A stretch of DNA of 49,273 bases from Roseitalea sp964606055 (GTDB lineage: Bacteria > Pseudomonadota > Alphaproteobacteria > Rhizobiales > Rhizobiaceae): positions 1 through 49,273 of the forward strand of contig CAZSFA010000003.1 of assembly GCA_964606055.1 (NCBI GenBank), written 5' to 3'. Within the stretch, counting starts at the first letter, position 1, and the number at the start of each line of letters is the position of its first letter. The notes beneath the pieces are model-generated. The model did no database searches. It saw only the letters and a program-made list of their open reading frames with translations, and was not told the DNA's origin. Position numbers and translations under genes: made by a program. This document shows positions 34,789 through 43,617 of this stretch, one piece after another.

Positions 34789-35817
34789 TCAGTCTTTCAG
34801 CGAGGCGACGTAGCGCAGGCGGATCTGGTCGGCGACGACCGCCAGAATCAGCAAGGCACCAAGCACCACGGTCTGCAGGTAGGATTCGATGCGGGCGAGG
34901 TTCATGCCGTTCTGCACAAGGCCGATGAACAGTGCGCCCAGGACGACGTTTTCCAGCCGGCCGACACCGCCACGCAAACTGACGCCGGCAATCACGCAGG
35001 CGGCAATCGACTCAAGCGGCATGGATGCGCCGATGTTGGCTTCGCCCGTATCCAGGCGCGCCGTCAGCAACATGCCGGCAATGGCCGCGAACGTCGCGCA
35101 CAGAACATAGGTGAAAAAGAGCGTCGCCTTGGTGTTGATGCCGGAAAGCGAAGCGGCCTTCAGATTGCCGCCGACGGCGTAGAAGTAGCGCCCGTAGGGC
35201 GTATGATAGAGGAACACGTAGAGCAGCACGATCAACCCGGCGGCAACGAAGACCGGCGCGGGAATCCCAAACAGCGTGCCAAAGCCGAACACATCGCCGA
35301 AGGCAACCGGCATGCCGTAGACCGGCACGCCGCCCGTCAGATAGAGCGCGATGCCGAAGCCGACCGAGGCCATGCCCAGCGACATCATGAAGGGCGAGAC
35401 GTTGAAGAAGGCGACGCCTGCGCCATTGACCACACCGATCAGCGTGCCGGCCGTGATGCCGCCAAGACACCCCAGCAGGATCGCCAGCCAGACCATGTCC
35501 GGAGCCATGGCGTAGACCGAGGCCATGGTCATCGCGCCGACGACCGAACTGATCGCAAGGATGGTGCCGACCGAAAGATCGAAACCGCCGGTCAGAAGGG
35601 CAAGCATCTGACCCAGCGACACGATCATCAGATAGACCGACTGGCGCAGCACGTTCATCAGGTTGCGGCCGGTCAGGAAGTTGTCCGACATCAGCGTGAA
35701 CACGACAACGGCGATGACCAGCAGGAACGGCAGGATGCCCAGTCGCACGAACAGGCGCTTGAGCATGTCCGACGCGGTGCGGCGCGGAGCGGATGTGGTG
35801 GTGGCGCTGTCCGCCAT
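34789..35817 (-). CDS. Ribose-type ABC transporter permease (RbsC family)
   Basis: This ~342-residue permease of the BPD_transp_2 family has about ten hydrophobic segments. It shows the family motifs TGGFDLSVGTILAISS, the GVVNGAGVAFFNVSPFMMSLG region, the cytoplasmic ATPase-contact segment NLKAASLSGIN, and AACVIAGVSLRGGVGR with a C-terminal NGMNLARI. The start is ATG 35817 (overlapping the ATPase stop as TGATG) or the GTG three bases earlier. It forms the channel of the importer encoded at 34789-38459. Although of sugar type, the family also imports nucleosides, autoinducers and amine compounds. Confidence 0.92.
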   Translation of the reverse strand: MADSATTTSAPRRTASDMLKRLFVRLGILPFLLVIAVVVFTLMSDNFLTGRNLMNVLRQSVYLMIVSLGQMLALLTGGFDLSVGTILAISSVVGAMTMASVYAMAPDMVWLAILLGCLGGITAGTLIGVVNGAGVAFFNVSPFMMSLGMASVGFGIALYLTGGVPVYGMPVAFGDVFGFGTLFGIPAPVFVAAGLIVLLYVFLYHTPYGRYFYAVGGNLKAASLSGINTKATLFFTYVLCATFAAIAGMLLTARLDTGEANIGASMPLESIAACVIAGVSLRGGVGRLENVVLGALFIGLVQNGMNLARIESYLQTVVLGALLILAVVADQIRLRYVASLKD

Positions 35818-37361
35818 CACGCCGCCTCCCGCTCGAAGAAATGGGACAAGACGTTCTCCTCCGTCAATTCGCTGGCCGGCAGTTCGGCCTGGATCTCGCC
35901 GCGATAGAAAACGTAGGCGCGGTTCGACATGTGCAGGATCTCCGGCAGGTCGGAGGAAATCAGCACCACGGCGACCCCCTGCCCGGCCAGTTCGGCGATG
36001 AACTCGTAGATCGATGCGCGGGTGCCGACATCGACGCCCACCGTCGGCTCATCGAAGACGATCAGGTCAAACGGGCGCGTCAGCGAGCGTGCAAGCATCG
36101 CCTTTTGCTGGTTGCCGCCCGAGAAGTGGTCGACGGCGCGCTCGACCCGGTTGGGCGACAGGTTCAGGCGGTCGGCAAGGCCGGCGGCCATCCGCCTTTC
36201 GCCCGACCGGTTGAGGAAAAGCCCGCTGCGCACGGGATCGGCGTCGAGCGCGGCCAGCGCGATGTTCTCGCGCACCGAGCGCATCATCATCAGGCCTTCG
36301 GTGCGGCGGTCGGCGGGCAGGTACAAAAACCCCCGGCGGATGTTGGCGCCGGGCGATGCGCCGCGGATCGATTGGCCCTTGTAGGTGACGCTTCCCGCGC
36401 TGGCCGGCTTGACGCCAAAGCATGCCTGCATCGTCTCGGACTTGCCCGAGCCGACCAGCCCGGCAAAGCCGACGATTTCGCCGGCGCGAACCGTGAGCGA
36501 CACGTCGCGCACCACCTCGTCGCTCGTCGTCAGCGCATCGACGCGCAGAACCTCGTCGCCGGGCGCGAACGTGATCTGCGGAAAGATGGCGCCGACCATC
36601 CGCCCGGTCATCAATCGTACGAGTTCATCCTCGGACGTCGTCTTGGCATCGACCGTGTCGATGTAGCGTCCGTCGCGCAGGACCGTGATGCGGTCGCCGA
36701 TGCGCCGGATTTCGGCCATGCGATGGGTGATGTAGACGATGCCTACACCGCGCGCGGTCAACTCGCCGATGAGCCGGAACAACTGGTCGGTCTCATGGTT
36801 GGTCAGCGAGGCGGTCGGCTCGTCAAGGATGAGAACCGACAACTCGTCGCGGAACGCCTTGGCGATCTCGACCATCTGCTGTTCGGCGCGGGTCAGGTGG
36901 TCGACGGTCTGGTCGGCCGCGATGTGAAAGCCCAGTTCGTCGAGGATGTCGCCCGCCTCGCGGCGCAGGCGCTTCTTGTCCAAAAGCCCGTAGCGCGCAT
37001 GCTCGGCGCCCAGAAACAGGTTCTCGGCCACCGTCATCTGCGGGATCAGGGAGAACTCCTGAAACACGGCGGAGATGCCCAGTTCGCGCGCTTCGTGCAC
37101 CGAGCCGAGATGGGCAGTTTTTCCGCGCACAAGAATGGTGCCCGACGATGGCTGGTTGGCGCCAGCCAGGATCGAGATCAGCGTCGACTTTCCGGCTCCG
37201 TTCTCCCCGAACAGGATGTGGACTTCGCCCGGCCTGAGCTCGAAATCGACGCCGTCGAGCGCCCTGACGCCCGGATACTCCTTGCTGATCGCCCGGGTCT
37301 GGATGAGTGGGCGCGCATCGTCATCATGCGCGCCCGCGTCGTGATGCAGGGAGGATGCCAT
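35817..37361 (-). CDS. Ribose-type ABC transporter ATP-binding protein (RbsA family, double domain)
   Basis: This ~514-residue double ATPase has a first domain with GENGAGKST, a Q-loop VFQEFSLIPQMT and LILDEPTASLT. Its second domain (from about residue 260) has the degenerate Walker A GLVGSGKSE, FSGGNQQKAMLARSL and VFDEPTVGVDVGT. This asymmetric pair is the RbsA/MglA pattern. The start is ATG 37361 or the GTG just before it. It lies between the binding protein and the permease in one operon. Confidence 0.93.
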   Translation of the reverse strand: MASSLHHDAGAHDDDARPLIQTRAISKEYPGVRALDGVDFELRPGEVHILFGENGAGKSTLISILAGANQPSSGTILVRGKTAHLGSVHEARELGISAVFQEFSLIPQMTVAENLFLGAEHARYGLLDKKRLRREAGDILDELGFHIAADQTVDHLTRAEQQMVEIAKAFRDELSVLILDEPTASLTNHETDQLFRLIGELTARGVGIVYITHRMAEIRRIGDRITVLRDGRYIDTVDAKTTSEDELVRLMTGRMVGAIFPQITFAPGDEVLRVDALTTSDEVVRDVSLTVRAGEIVGFAGLVGSGKSETMQACFGVKPASAGSVTYKGQSIRGASPGANIRRGFLYLPADRRTEGLMMMRSVRENIALAALDADPVRSGLFLNRSGERRMAAGLADRLNLSPNRVERAVDHFSGGNQQKAMLARSLTRPFDLIVFDEPTVGVDVGTRASIYEFIAELAGQGVAVVLISSDLPEILHMSNRAYVFYRGEIQAELPASELTEENVLSHFFEREAA

Positions 37362-37385
37362 CACGGCGTTGCCTCGTTCGTCCGG

Positions 37386-38459
37386 TTATTCGACGCGGAA
37401 GACGGGGCGGAAACCGTCCGGCGCCAGTGTCGAGGACGGATCGAAGTCGGCATGGCTTTCCTGGGTCACAACGTAAAGCGCCGGCCCGACGTGCTGCTCA
37501 AAGGCCTCGCCTTCCAGGATGCGGACCGCCTGGTCGATCGCGATGCGGCCCTGGATCACGGTGGAGTCGGTCGGTGCGGCGAGGATCTGTCCCCGTCGGA
37601 TGCCCTGGTCGACGCCCGGGGTGTAGTAGTAGGAGACGACCTTGACCTGGTCGGTCAGTCCGCGTGCCCGCAGGATCGGCACCGCCGCCTCGGCCGTCAC
37701 CGCCGTGCCGACGATGTAGTCGAGGTCCGGATGGGCTTCGAGCGTGTCTTCGACAAGGTTGGCCTGCGCTTCCTTGCCGGTATCGCCGTACTTGGTGTCG
37801 ACGAGTTCAATCGCGCTGCCTTCGATGGCGCCGGTGAACCCGGTGTTTCCGGCCTCGACCCAACCGGCACCGGCCGGTCCGGGGAACCAGGCCGCCCGCA
37901 CAGCATCGCTGCCCGAGGGATGCTGCTCGGAAAGGAACGCGCCGGCCTTGGCGCCCATCTCGCCGAACGAGACCAGCGATTTGGCCGACAGTTCGGGCGA
38001 CGACATACCGTTGATGACGTCGATGACGGGAATATCGTTGGCGCGGACTTCGCTGACGATGTTGTTCAGGCCGTCAAACGAGATCGCGCCGATGACCACG
38101 GCATCGGCGCCGGCCGCGACGCAATCCTCGATCTGCGAGATCTGCGTGTTCAGTTCAGTGTAGCCGCCCGCTTCGACCAGCTGCATCTTGACGCCCAGGC
38201 GCTTGGCTTCCTCGGACACGCCATAGTTCACGCCCAGCCAGTAGGCGTCTTTCATGTGCGGGAACGATACGCAGATTTCCCAGGGCTGCGAGGCCGCTTC
38301 CAGCGGCACATAATCGAGGCTCGTGCGCGGGCTGGCCATGTCGAAGGCCGGGCTCCAGCTTTCGACCGAATAGGGATACCAGTCGTCGGCCGATGCGACG
38401 CCGGTCGCGGCAACGGCGATCGCCGCCGAACACAACAATGCTTTGAACTTGGTGCTCAT
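37386..38459 (-). CDS. TorT-like periplasmic substrate-binding protein (PBP1 family) of the ribose-type importer
   Basis: This 357-residue protein has a signal peptide of about 24 residues ending at GVASA, and a type 1 periplasmic binding fold. The mature N-terminus WYPYSVESWSPAF, the VPLEAASQPWEICVSFPHMKDAYWLGVNYG region and EAGGYTELNTQISQIEDCVAAGADAVVIGAIS resemble TorT, the periplasmic trimethylamine-N-oxide sensor partner, more than RbsB. The ATG at 38459 has GGAGG at proper spacing. Here it heads an ABC transporter operon, so it is a transport binding protein for a TorT-class ligand. The ligand is unknown; a small amine or lactam is plausible. Confidence 0.85.
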   Translation of the reverse strand: MSTKFKALLCSAAIAVAATGVASADDWYPYSVESWSPAFDMASPRTSLDYVPLEAASQPWEICVSFPHMKDAYWLGVNYGVSEEAKRLGVKMQLVEAGGYTELNTQISQIEDCVAAGADAVVIGAISFDGLNNIVSEVRANDIPVIDVINGMSSPELSAKSLVSFGEMGAKAGAFLSEQHPSGSDAVRAAWFPGPAGAGWVEAGNTGFTGAIEGSAIELVDTKYGDTGKEAQANLVEDTLEAHPDLDYIVGTAVTAEAAVPILRARGLTDQVKVVSYYYTPGVDQGIRRGQILAAPTDSTVIQGRIAIDQAVRILEGEAFEQHVGPALYVVTQESHADFDPSSTLAPDGFRPVFRVE

Positions 38460-38462
38460 CAA

Positions 38463-38803
38463 ACGCCTCCACTTCGTTTGTCAGATGGGCGGCGCGTGGC
38501 CGCTTTGGCCGCCAAACCGGATGCGGCTGGACGGTGCAAAAACGTTAGGGGCGTGTCGTTGTGATTGTAAAATACGAATAATGGCTAACTGAAATCTGGT
38601 TTGCAGATGGCAGCCCGATTGCTGTGCATGGGCCTTCTCAATGGCGGGACACTCGCAAGCCGCCGCCCAAAGGCCTTGTTATCATTTGCTTATGCGGCTA
38701 ATTGCCGGGTCACGCATCGGCGACGGTGCAACATGCGGTGGCACGGTATGCCCAGGTGATGTGCACGCTTCATCGTTTGATCCGATAGATAACATCAGAA
38801 AAA
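38463..38803. promoter_or_regulatory. Divergent control region of the lactam-type operon and its LysR gene
   Basis: This 341-bp region has no gene. It contains an AT-rich stretch (about 38562-38590) that reads leftward as a plausible -10 region (TATTTTACAAT). A LysR-type palindrome lies just upstream of it at 38594-38608. A second AT-rich part lies next to the LysR start. TATCATTT at 38680-38687 recurs inverted as AAATGATA at 38802-38809, overlapping the LysR start codon, which would suit autoregulation. Confidence 0.6.
38594..38608. promoter_or_regulatory. Candidate LysR operator (T-N11-A palindrome)
   Basis: ATCTG-GTTTG-CAGAT is a perfect 5-bp inverted repeat and fits the T-N11-A rule for LysR-type boxes exactly. 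It sits 135 bases upstream of the binding-protein start and about 30-45 bases upstream of the likely leftward transcription start, the usual place for an activator site. Confidence 0.55.
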
Positions 38804-39745
38804 ATGATAGAACCCTCGCTCCGCCAAATCCGCTATTTCATTGCCGTCGCCAATGCCGGGCAGGTCTCCCGCGCGGCGATGGACCTGAACGTTTCGCAGT
38901 CGGCGGTCACTGCCGCCGTCAAGCAACTCGAAGAGATCATCGGCGCGAGCCTGTTCGATCGGCATGCCGGCGGCGTGTCGCTCACCTATGAGGGGAACCT
39001 GTTTCTCGACCATGCGTTGCACATCTCGGCCGCGGTCGACGAGGCGGTGCGGCTGCCCAGCCGGATGCGCGACGACGTCACCGGCACGCTGCGCATGGCG
39101 ATGACCTATACGGTTGCAGGCTATTATCTTCCGCCCTTCCTTGCGCGGTTCGCGCGCAACTTTCCCAATATCGAGGCGCAGATCACCGAGGCGCCGCGCG
39201 GCGAGATCGAGGAAGGGCTGGTGACCGGCCAGTTCGACCTGGCGGTGATGCTGACCTCGAACATCGTCAACCAGGAGGGGATCGCCTACGACACGCTGCT
39301 GCGCTCGCGGCGGCGCTTGTGGCTGCCGACCCGGCACCCGCTCTTGAAGAACCCGTCGATTTCGCTGCAGGACGTGTCCGAACAGCCCTACATCATGCTG
39401 ACCGTCGATGAGGCCTCAAACACGGCCCAGCGCTACTGGAACCGGACCAGCTATCGTCCAAGGACCATCTTCCGCACGTCGTCGGTCGAGGCGGTGCGAT
39501 CGATGGTCGCCAATGGCATGGGCGTGACGATCCTGTCGGACATGGTCTACCGCCCTTGGTCGCTGGACGGGCGTCGCGTCGAGGTTGTCTCACTCAACGA
39601 TCGGGTGCCGAGCATGGATGTGGGCCTCGCTTGGGCGGCCGATGCGGAGATGAACGGGCCGGCCCGGGCCTTTGTCGACTTCATGCATCTGGGTGCAACG
39701 TCCCAGGCCGGCGAAACCGGCACGCGTTACGCCGCCTCGGCGTGA
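38804..39745 (+). CDS. LysR family transcriptional regulator
   Basis: This 313-residue protein has the LysR winged helix in its first 65 residues (LRQIRYFIAVANAGQVSRAA, LNVSQSAVTAAVKQLE, FDRHAGGVSLT). An effector-binding domain follows from about residue 92. It contains FARNFPNIEAQITEAPRGEIEEGL and GMGVTILSDMVY. It is divergent from the TorT-like/PxpABC/Gab run across a 341-bp control region with a T-N11-A palindrome, so it is the probable activator of that run. Its stop abuts the stop of the next, convergent LysR gene with no spacer. Confidence 0.92.
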   Translation: MIEPSLRQIRYFIAVANAGQVSRAAMDLNVSQSAVTAAVKQLEEIIGASLFDRHAGGVSLTYEGNLFLDHALHISAAVDEAVRLPSRMRDDVTGTLRMAMTYTVAGYYLPPFLARFARNFPNIEAQITEAPRGEIEEGLVTGQFDLAVMLTSNIVNQEGIAYDTLLRSRRRLWLPTRHPLLKNPSISLQDVSEQPYIMLTVDEASNTAQRYWNRTSYRPRTIFRTSSVEAVRSMVANGMGVTILSDMVYRPWSLDGRRVEVVSLNDRVPSMDVGLAWAADAEMNGPARAFVDFMHLGATSQAGETGTRYAASA

Positions 39746-40708
39746 TCAGCCCGAGCGCGACAGTTCCCCCACCCCGGATTGCTTCGCCGAAACGAGCGGT
39801 TTGGCGCCGGTGTGCGGCGTTGACAGGCAGGCCACCAGTTTGGCGATGCGCGGTACCTGCAGGCGATCATCGCGATAGGCCAGTTGGAACCGGGCCGTAT
39901 AGCCGAACCGGTCGGGCGCGAGCGCGCGCATCTGGCCCAGATCAACCCAATGGGCGGCATAGTGGTCGGGCAGATAGCCAAGGAACGCGCCCGACAGGAT
40001 GAGAAGCGCTTCGCTCTCCATCTCCGAAACCATGGCGCCGACCCTGTGGCTGGCAAAGGCCTTGAGATCGCGCGCGCCCCAATATGTCCGGCCTATGAGC
40101 CTGTGACGGCGCAGTTCCTCGACATCGATCGTGTCGTCATCGGCATCGAAGAGTGCGTGGGCGTGGCCGCAGTAGAAGCTGTGCCGCTCATCATAGAGGT
40201 CGACATATTCAAGCCCCAGCGCAATGCGCGGGAAGCTGCCGATCGCCGCATCGAGCGCGTTCGACAACACATCGCGCAGCAGCGCATCGGGCGGCCGGGT
40301 ATGGATCTGGATTTCCGATTCGGGCGCGGCCGCCGCATAGGCGCCCAGACTGTCGGTCAAACGCGAGCCGGGGTCGGAGATCATCGCATCGAGCACGCCC
40401 AGACGCACCGGCCCCGCAAGACGGTCATGCAGGCCCGAAACCCGCGCAGAAAACCCCTCGCCTGCCGAGATCAGTTGGCGTGCTTCCGCATAGACGGCCT
40501 CTCCCGCCTCGGTCAGCAAGAAGCCGCCGCGGCCGCGCTGGCAAAGCGTCAGACCAAGACGGGTTTCCAGTGTCTTCATGTGCGTCGATATGGTCGACAG
40601 CGATAGATTCAGCCCCACTTCGGCGGCCGCAAAGCCGCCGGCTTCGACGACCGCGACGAAGATGTGCAGCAAACGGAAATCGGCGATGGTGAGAGGTCCA
40701 TGGCGCAT
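39746..40708 (-). CDS. LysR family transcriptional regulator
   Basis: This 320-residue protein has an N-terminal winged helix (FRLLHIFVAVVEAGGFAAAE, LNLSLSTISTHMKTLE, RGRGGFLLTEAGEAVY). Its effector domain includes VRLGVLDAMISDPGSRLTDSL and SEALLILSGAFLGYLPDHYA. The divergent gene, 75 bases away, encodes an arginine-deiminase-superfamily hydrolase followed by a polyamine-type importer. The regulator most likely controls that operon in response to a guanidine or polyamine-like compound. It is not closely similar to the regulator at 38804. Confidence 0.92.
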   Translation of the reverse strand: MRHGPLTIADFRLLHIFVAVVEAGGFAAAEVGLNLSLSTISTHMKTLETRLGLTLCQRGRGGFLLTEAGEAVYAEARQLISAGEGFSARVSGLHDRLAGPVRLGVLDAMISDPGSRLTDSLGAYAAAAPESEIQIHTRPPDALLRDVLSNALDAAIGSFPRIALGLEYVDLYDERHSFYCGHAHALFDADDDTIDVEELRRHRLIGRTYWGARDLKAFASHRVGAMVSEMESEALLILSGAFLGYLPDHYAAHWVDLGQMRALAPDRFGYTARFQLAYRDDRLQVPRIAKLVACLSTPHTGAKPLVSAKQSGVGELSRSG

Positions 40709-40782
40709 TGCTTTGATGTTTCCGAAGTGAGCTTTGATTGATTTTCATTTCTTCACATCTGCGCCTCGCGCACAATCCTTCC
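40709..40782. promoter_or_regulatory. Divergent control region with two GCTTTGAT direct repeats
   Basis: GCTTTGAT occurs at 40710-40717 and 40731-40738, two helical turns apart, directly upstream of the LysR gene. The region between and after is AT-rich. The repeats are candidate operator half-sites for the LysR protein or overlap its promoter. Confidence 0.4.
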
Positions 40783-41685
40783 ATGACGACGACAGCGCAG
40801 ATCGCCCGGCCCCAATGGCGGCTCGACTCCGAAACCGCACCTCTGACCGATGTGCTGCTGTGCCGGCCCGATCACTACGCATGGATCCCGACCAATGCGA
40901 TTGCCCGCGCGACGCTGACCTCGGGCCAGCGGTTTTCGCCTGAGCAGGTTGCGGCCGAATATGCCGAGTTCGAGGCGGCGCTCGACGAGGCGGGCGTCCG
41001 GCGCCACTATCTCAAGCCGGACCCCACGTTCCGGTATCAGGTCTACACGCGCGACTCGAGCCAGGTGTCCCCCGGCGGCCCGGTGTTGACCATGCTCGCC
41101 ATGCCGCAGCGGCGCGGCGAGTACGTGCCCATCATCGAGCACTATGACGGCGCATTCTGGCACATGACGACGGCCGGCACGCTGGAAGGTGGCGACATTC
41201 ACCTGATACGTCCGGGACTGGCCGCGATCGGCCATTCGGAGGGGCGAACCAGCCAGGCCGGCGCCCACCAGTATGCCGAATGGCTCAAGGCCTCTGGCTG
41301 GACCGTGCGCCTGGTGCCGTTCGACGACCACTTCCTGCATCTGGACGTCATTTTCTCAATGGTCGCGCCGGGCCTGGCGCTGGCCTGCGCCGACGCCTTG
41401 CCGGACGGTTTTGTCGACTGGCTGCAACAGCATGGCATTCGGCTGATCGATGTGCGCTACCGCGAGGCCATGGCCGACATGGCGTGCAACGTGCTTGCGC
41501 TTGGCGACGACAGGGTCTTGTCGCCGCGCCACTGCGCCCGCACCAATGCCGCCTTGCGCGCTGAAGGTTTGACAGTGCTCGATCCCCAGTTGAGGCTGTT
41601 TGCGAGCGGCGGAGGCAGCGCGCACTGCATGACCATGCCGCTGCGCCGCGCCAGCGATGAAGCCGATGCATCCAACGCCGCATGA
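40783..41685 (+). CDS. Arginine deiminase superfamily hydrolase (dimethylargininase/DDAH-like)
   Basis: This 300-residue protein of the guanidine-modifying superfamily shows the catalytic set: YTRDSSQ (Asp91), EGGD (135-138), the catalytic His186 in FLHLDVIFS and the nucleophile Cys282 in GGGSAHCMTMPL. DDAH and relatives cleave methylated or free arginine-type guanidines to ureido compounds plus an amine or ammonia. The ATG at 40783 is chosen because family similarity starts just after it; the ribosome-binding site is weak. It is followed 16 bases later by a complete spermidine/putrescine-type importer, which suggests that the importer brings in a guanidino compound. Confidence 0.85.
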   Translation: MTTTAQIARPQWRLDSETAPLTDVLLCRPDHYAWIPTNAIARATLTSGQRFSPEQVAAEYAEFEAALDEAGVRRHYLKPDPTFRYQVYTRDSSQVSPGGPVLTMLAMPQRRGEYVPIIEHYDGAFWHMTTAGTLEGGDIHLIRPGLAAIGHSEGRTSQAGAHQYAEWLKASGWTVRLVPFDDHFLHLDVIFSMVAPGLALACADALPDGFVDWLQQHGIRLIDVRYREAMADMACNVLALGDDRVLSPRHCARTNAALRAEGLTVLDPQLRLFASGGGSAHCMTMPLRRASDEADASNAA

Positions 41686-41701
41686 ACCAAGGGAGCCCAA
41701 C

Positions 41702-42748
41702 ATGAAACGTGTCATCCTCGCGCTGCTGGCCGGAACGGCCTTCAGCGCCTCTGCCGCCAATGCCCAGGAGCTCAACGCGCTGGTCTGGTGCGATCACACA
41801 GACGACGCGCTGATCGAACCGTTCGAGGAAGAGTTCGGCGTGACCGTCAACCTCAGGGAGTACGAAGGCACCGGCACGGCGCTGTCGCTGATCGAGCAAT
41901 CACAGCCCGGCGACTGGGACGTCCTGGTCATTGATGGCGTCGATGTGCCGCGCGCGGTCGCGGCGGGCATCCTTGCGCCCCTGCCGACCGACGAACTGCC
42001 CTACGATACCTTGTTCCCCGAACTGGTGATGGCCGACAATCACGTCATCGACGGTCAGACATACGCGATCTCGGAGAAGTTCGGCTACAACACGGTCTCG
42101 TTCAACTCATCGGCCGTCACCGCCGAGCAGCTGGCAGACATGACAGCGCTGTGGTCCGGTGAGTTTGCCGACCAACTGGCCGTCTACGACTACTATCTGC
42201 CGTTGATCGGCATGGTCGCCGTCGGTTTGGGCATCGAAACCGCTTCATTGTCGCTCGATGACCTGCCCGCGATCGAGGAGGCCCTTTTTGCACTGAAGGA
42301 CAATGCCGCCTCGGTCGGCGAAGTCGTCGCATCGCAGACCGCGATCGCAACCGGAGAGGTCGACATCCTCGTCGGCGGCGGCGAATGGGTCACAGCGGGC
42401 CTGGTATCGGAGATACCCGAACTCGACTGGCTCATTCCCGACCAAGGCGCCGTCCGCTGGTCGCAATCGATCGGCGTTTTCGCCGACAGCGAGCAGCCGG
42501 ACCTTGCACTTGAGTTCGTCAAGCACGTGTTGAGCCCCGAGGGGCAGGCAGCCCTTGCAACCTCGTCGTGCTACTGGGCGATGCCGGCCAATGCGGCGGC
42601 CGGCGACGTTCTGACCGACGATCAGAAGCGTGCGCTGCGCTGGGACCAGCAGGCCGACTATCTCGCCCGCGCCCAGCTCTACCCTGCCCCCGACGCCGAA
42701 CTCGACGCTGCCATGCAGGAGTTGTGGACCCGCTTCCTGGCCCGCTGA
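41702..42748 (+). CDS. Spermidine/putrescine-type ABC transporter substrate-binding protein
   Basis: This 348-residue protein has a signal peptide of about 21 residues ending at AANAQ. Its family 1/8 binding-protein core includes ELNALVWCDHTDDALIEPFEEEFG, EYEGTGTALSLIEQ and DWDVLVIDGVDVPRAVAAGIL, with a C-terminal EGQAALATSSCYWAMPAN. That is the PotD/PotF-like pattern in which acidic and aromatic residues bind amines. The ATG at 41702 follows a GGGAGCC Shine-Dalgarno. It begins the transporter part of the operon; the ligand is likely a cationic amine or guanidine, not certain. Confidence 0.9.
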   Translation: MKRVILALLAGTAFSASAANAQELNALVWCDHTDDALIEPFEEEFGVTVNLREYEGTGTALSLIEQSQPGDWDVLVIDGVDVPRAVAAGILAPLPTDELPYDTLFPELVMADNHVIDGQTYAISEKFGYNTVSFNSSAVTAEQLADMTALWSGEFADQLAVYDYYLPLIGMVAVGLGIETASLSLDDLPAIEEALFALKDNAASVGEVVASQTAIATGEVDILVGGGEWVTAGLVSEIPELDWLIPDQGAVRWSQSIGVFADSEQPDLALEFVKHVLSPEGQAALATSSCYWAMPANAAAGDVLTDDQKRALRWDQQADYLARAQLYPAPDAELDAAMQELWTRFLAR

Positions 42749-42750
42749 GC

Positions 42751-43617
42751 ATGCTGTCTGCGGGCACAGCGACGCTGGAAGCGCGCGAAAGGCGACGGGC
42801 CCTGTGGCTCGTCGCGCCCGCAATCGTGTGGACGGTGGTGTTCTTCGCGCTGCCGTTCATCCTCATGGGGCTGATGAGCCTCTGGCGGCGGACCGACGTC
42901 GGCATCGAGCGCGTGTTCCGGCTGGAGAACTATGCGGCCATCTTCGAGCGGCCGGCCTACCTCGAAGCCGCCGTCAACTCGCTCGAAATCACGGTCACGG
43001 TGACGATCGTCTCGGTCCTTCTGGCCTATCCGCTGGCGTGGATCATCGCCGAAGAGGTGCCGCAGCGCTATCGGCGGCTGGCGCTGGCGCTGGCGGTGAT
43101 CCCCTTCTGGACGTCCTATGTGGTGCGGTCCTACGCTTGGTCTCTGGTGCTTGCGCGCCAGGGCGTTCTCAACGATTGGCTGACGGCCGTCGGTCTTCCG
43201 GCGCTCGATCTTGCCAACTCGCGCGCCGCGACCGTGATCGGGTTCACGCACTTCTTCACCATGCTTCTGACGTTGACGATCTATGCCAGCCTGGTGCAGA
43301 TCGCGCCCAATCTGCGCAAGGCGGCCGCCGATCTGGGTGCCGGTCCGGTCGCGACGTTTCGGTTTGTCGTCCTGCCGCTGACGCTGCCGGGCATCGCGGT
43401 CGGCGCGTTTTTGACGTTCGCGCTCTGCATCGGTGACTATGTGACGCCGCAGATCCTCGGCGGCGGCAACGACCTGGCCTTGCCCCAACTCATCATGCTG
43501 CAGATCGGGCGCCGCGCCGACCTGCCGATGGCTGCCGCGCTTTCGATCGTGCTGATGATGGCGGTGACGATTGCCTACCTGCTGCTTGCCCGGTTCATGC
43601 GCATGGAGGCCCGATGA
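42751..43617 (+). CDS. Spermidine/putrescine-type ABC transporter permease (PotB type)
   Basis: This 288-residue permease has a first helix at about residues 19-43, then LENYAAIFERPAYLEAAVNSLEIT, IPFWTSYVVRSYAW, the ATPase-contact loop RKAAADLGAGPVATFRFVVLPLTLPG and the C-terminal YVTPQILGG segment with a last helix. All are typical of PotB. It starts two bases after the binding-protein stop and ends in an ATGA overlap with the next permease. Confidence 0.93.
   Translation: MLSAGTATLEARERRRALWLVAPAIVWTVVFFALPFILMGLMSLWRRTDVGIERVFRLENYAAIFERPAYLEAAVNSLEITVTVTIVSVLLAYPLAWIIAEEVPQRYRRLALALAVIPFWTSYVVRSYAWSLVLARQGVLNDWLTAVGLPALDLANSRAATVIGFTHFFTMLLTLTIYASLVQIAPNLRKAAADLGAGPVATFRFVVLPLTLPGIAVGAFLTFALCIGDYVTPQILGGGNDLALPQLIMLQIGRRADLPMAAALSIVLMMAVTIAYLLLARFMRMEAR

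Noticed and set aside
35793..38564. A 923-codon open frame on the plus strand
   Set aside because: It lies antisense to the ribose-type permease, ATPase and TorT-like genes, has no recognisable domain, and results from GC-rich third positions.
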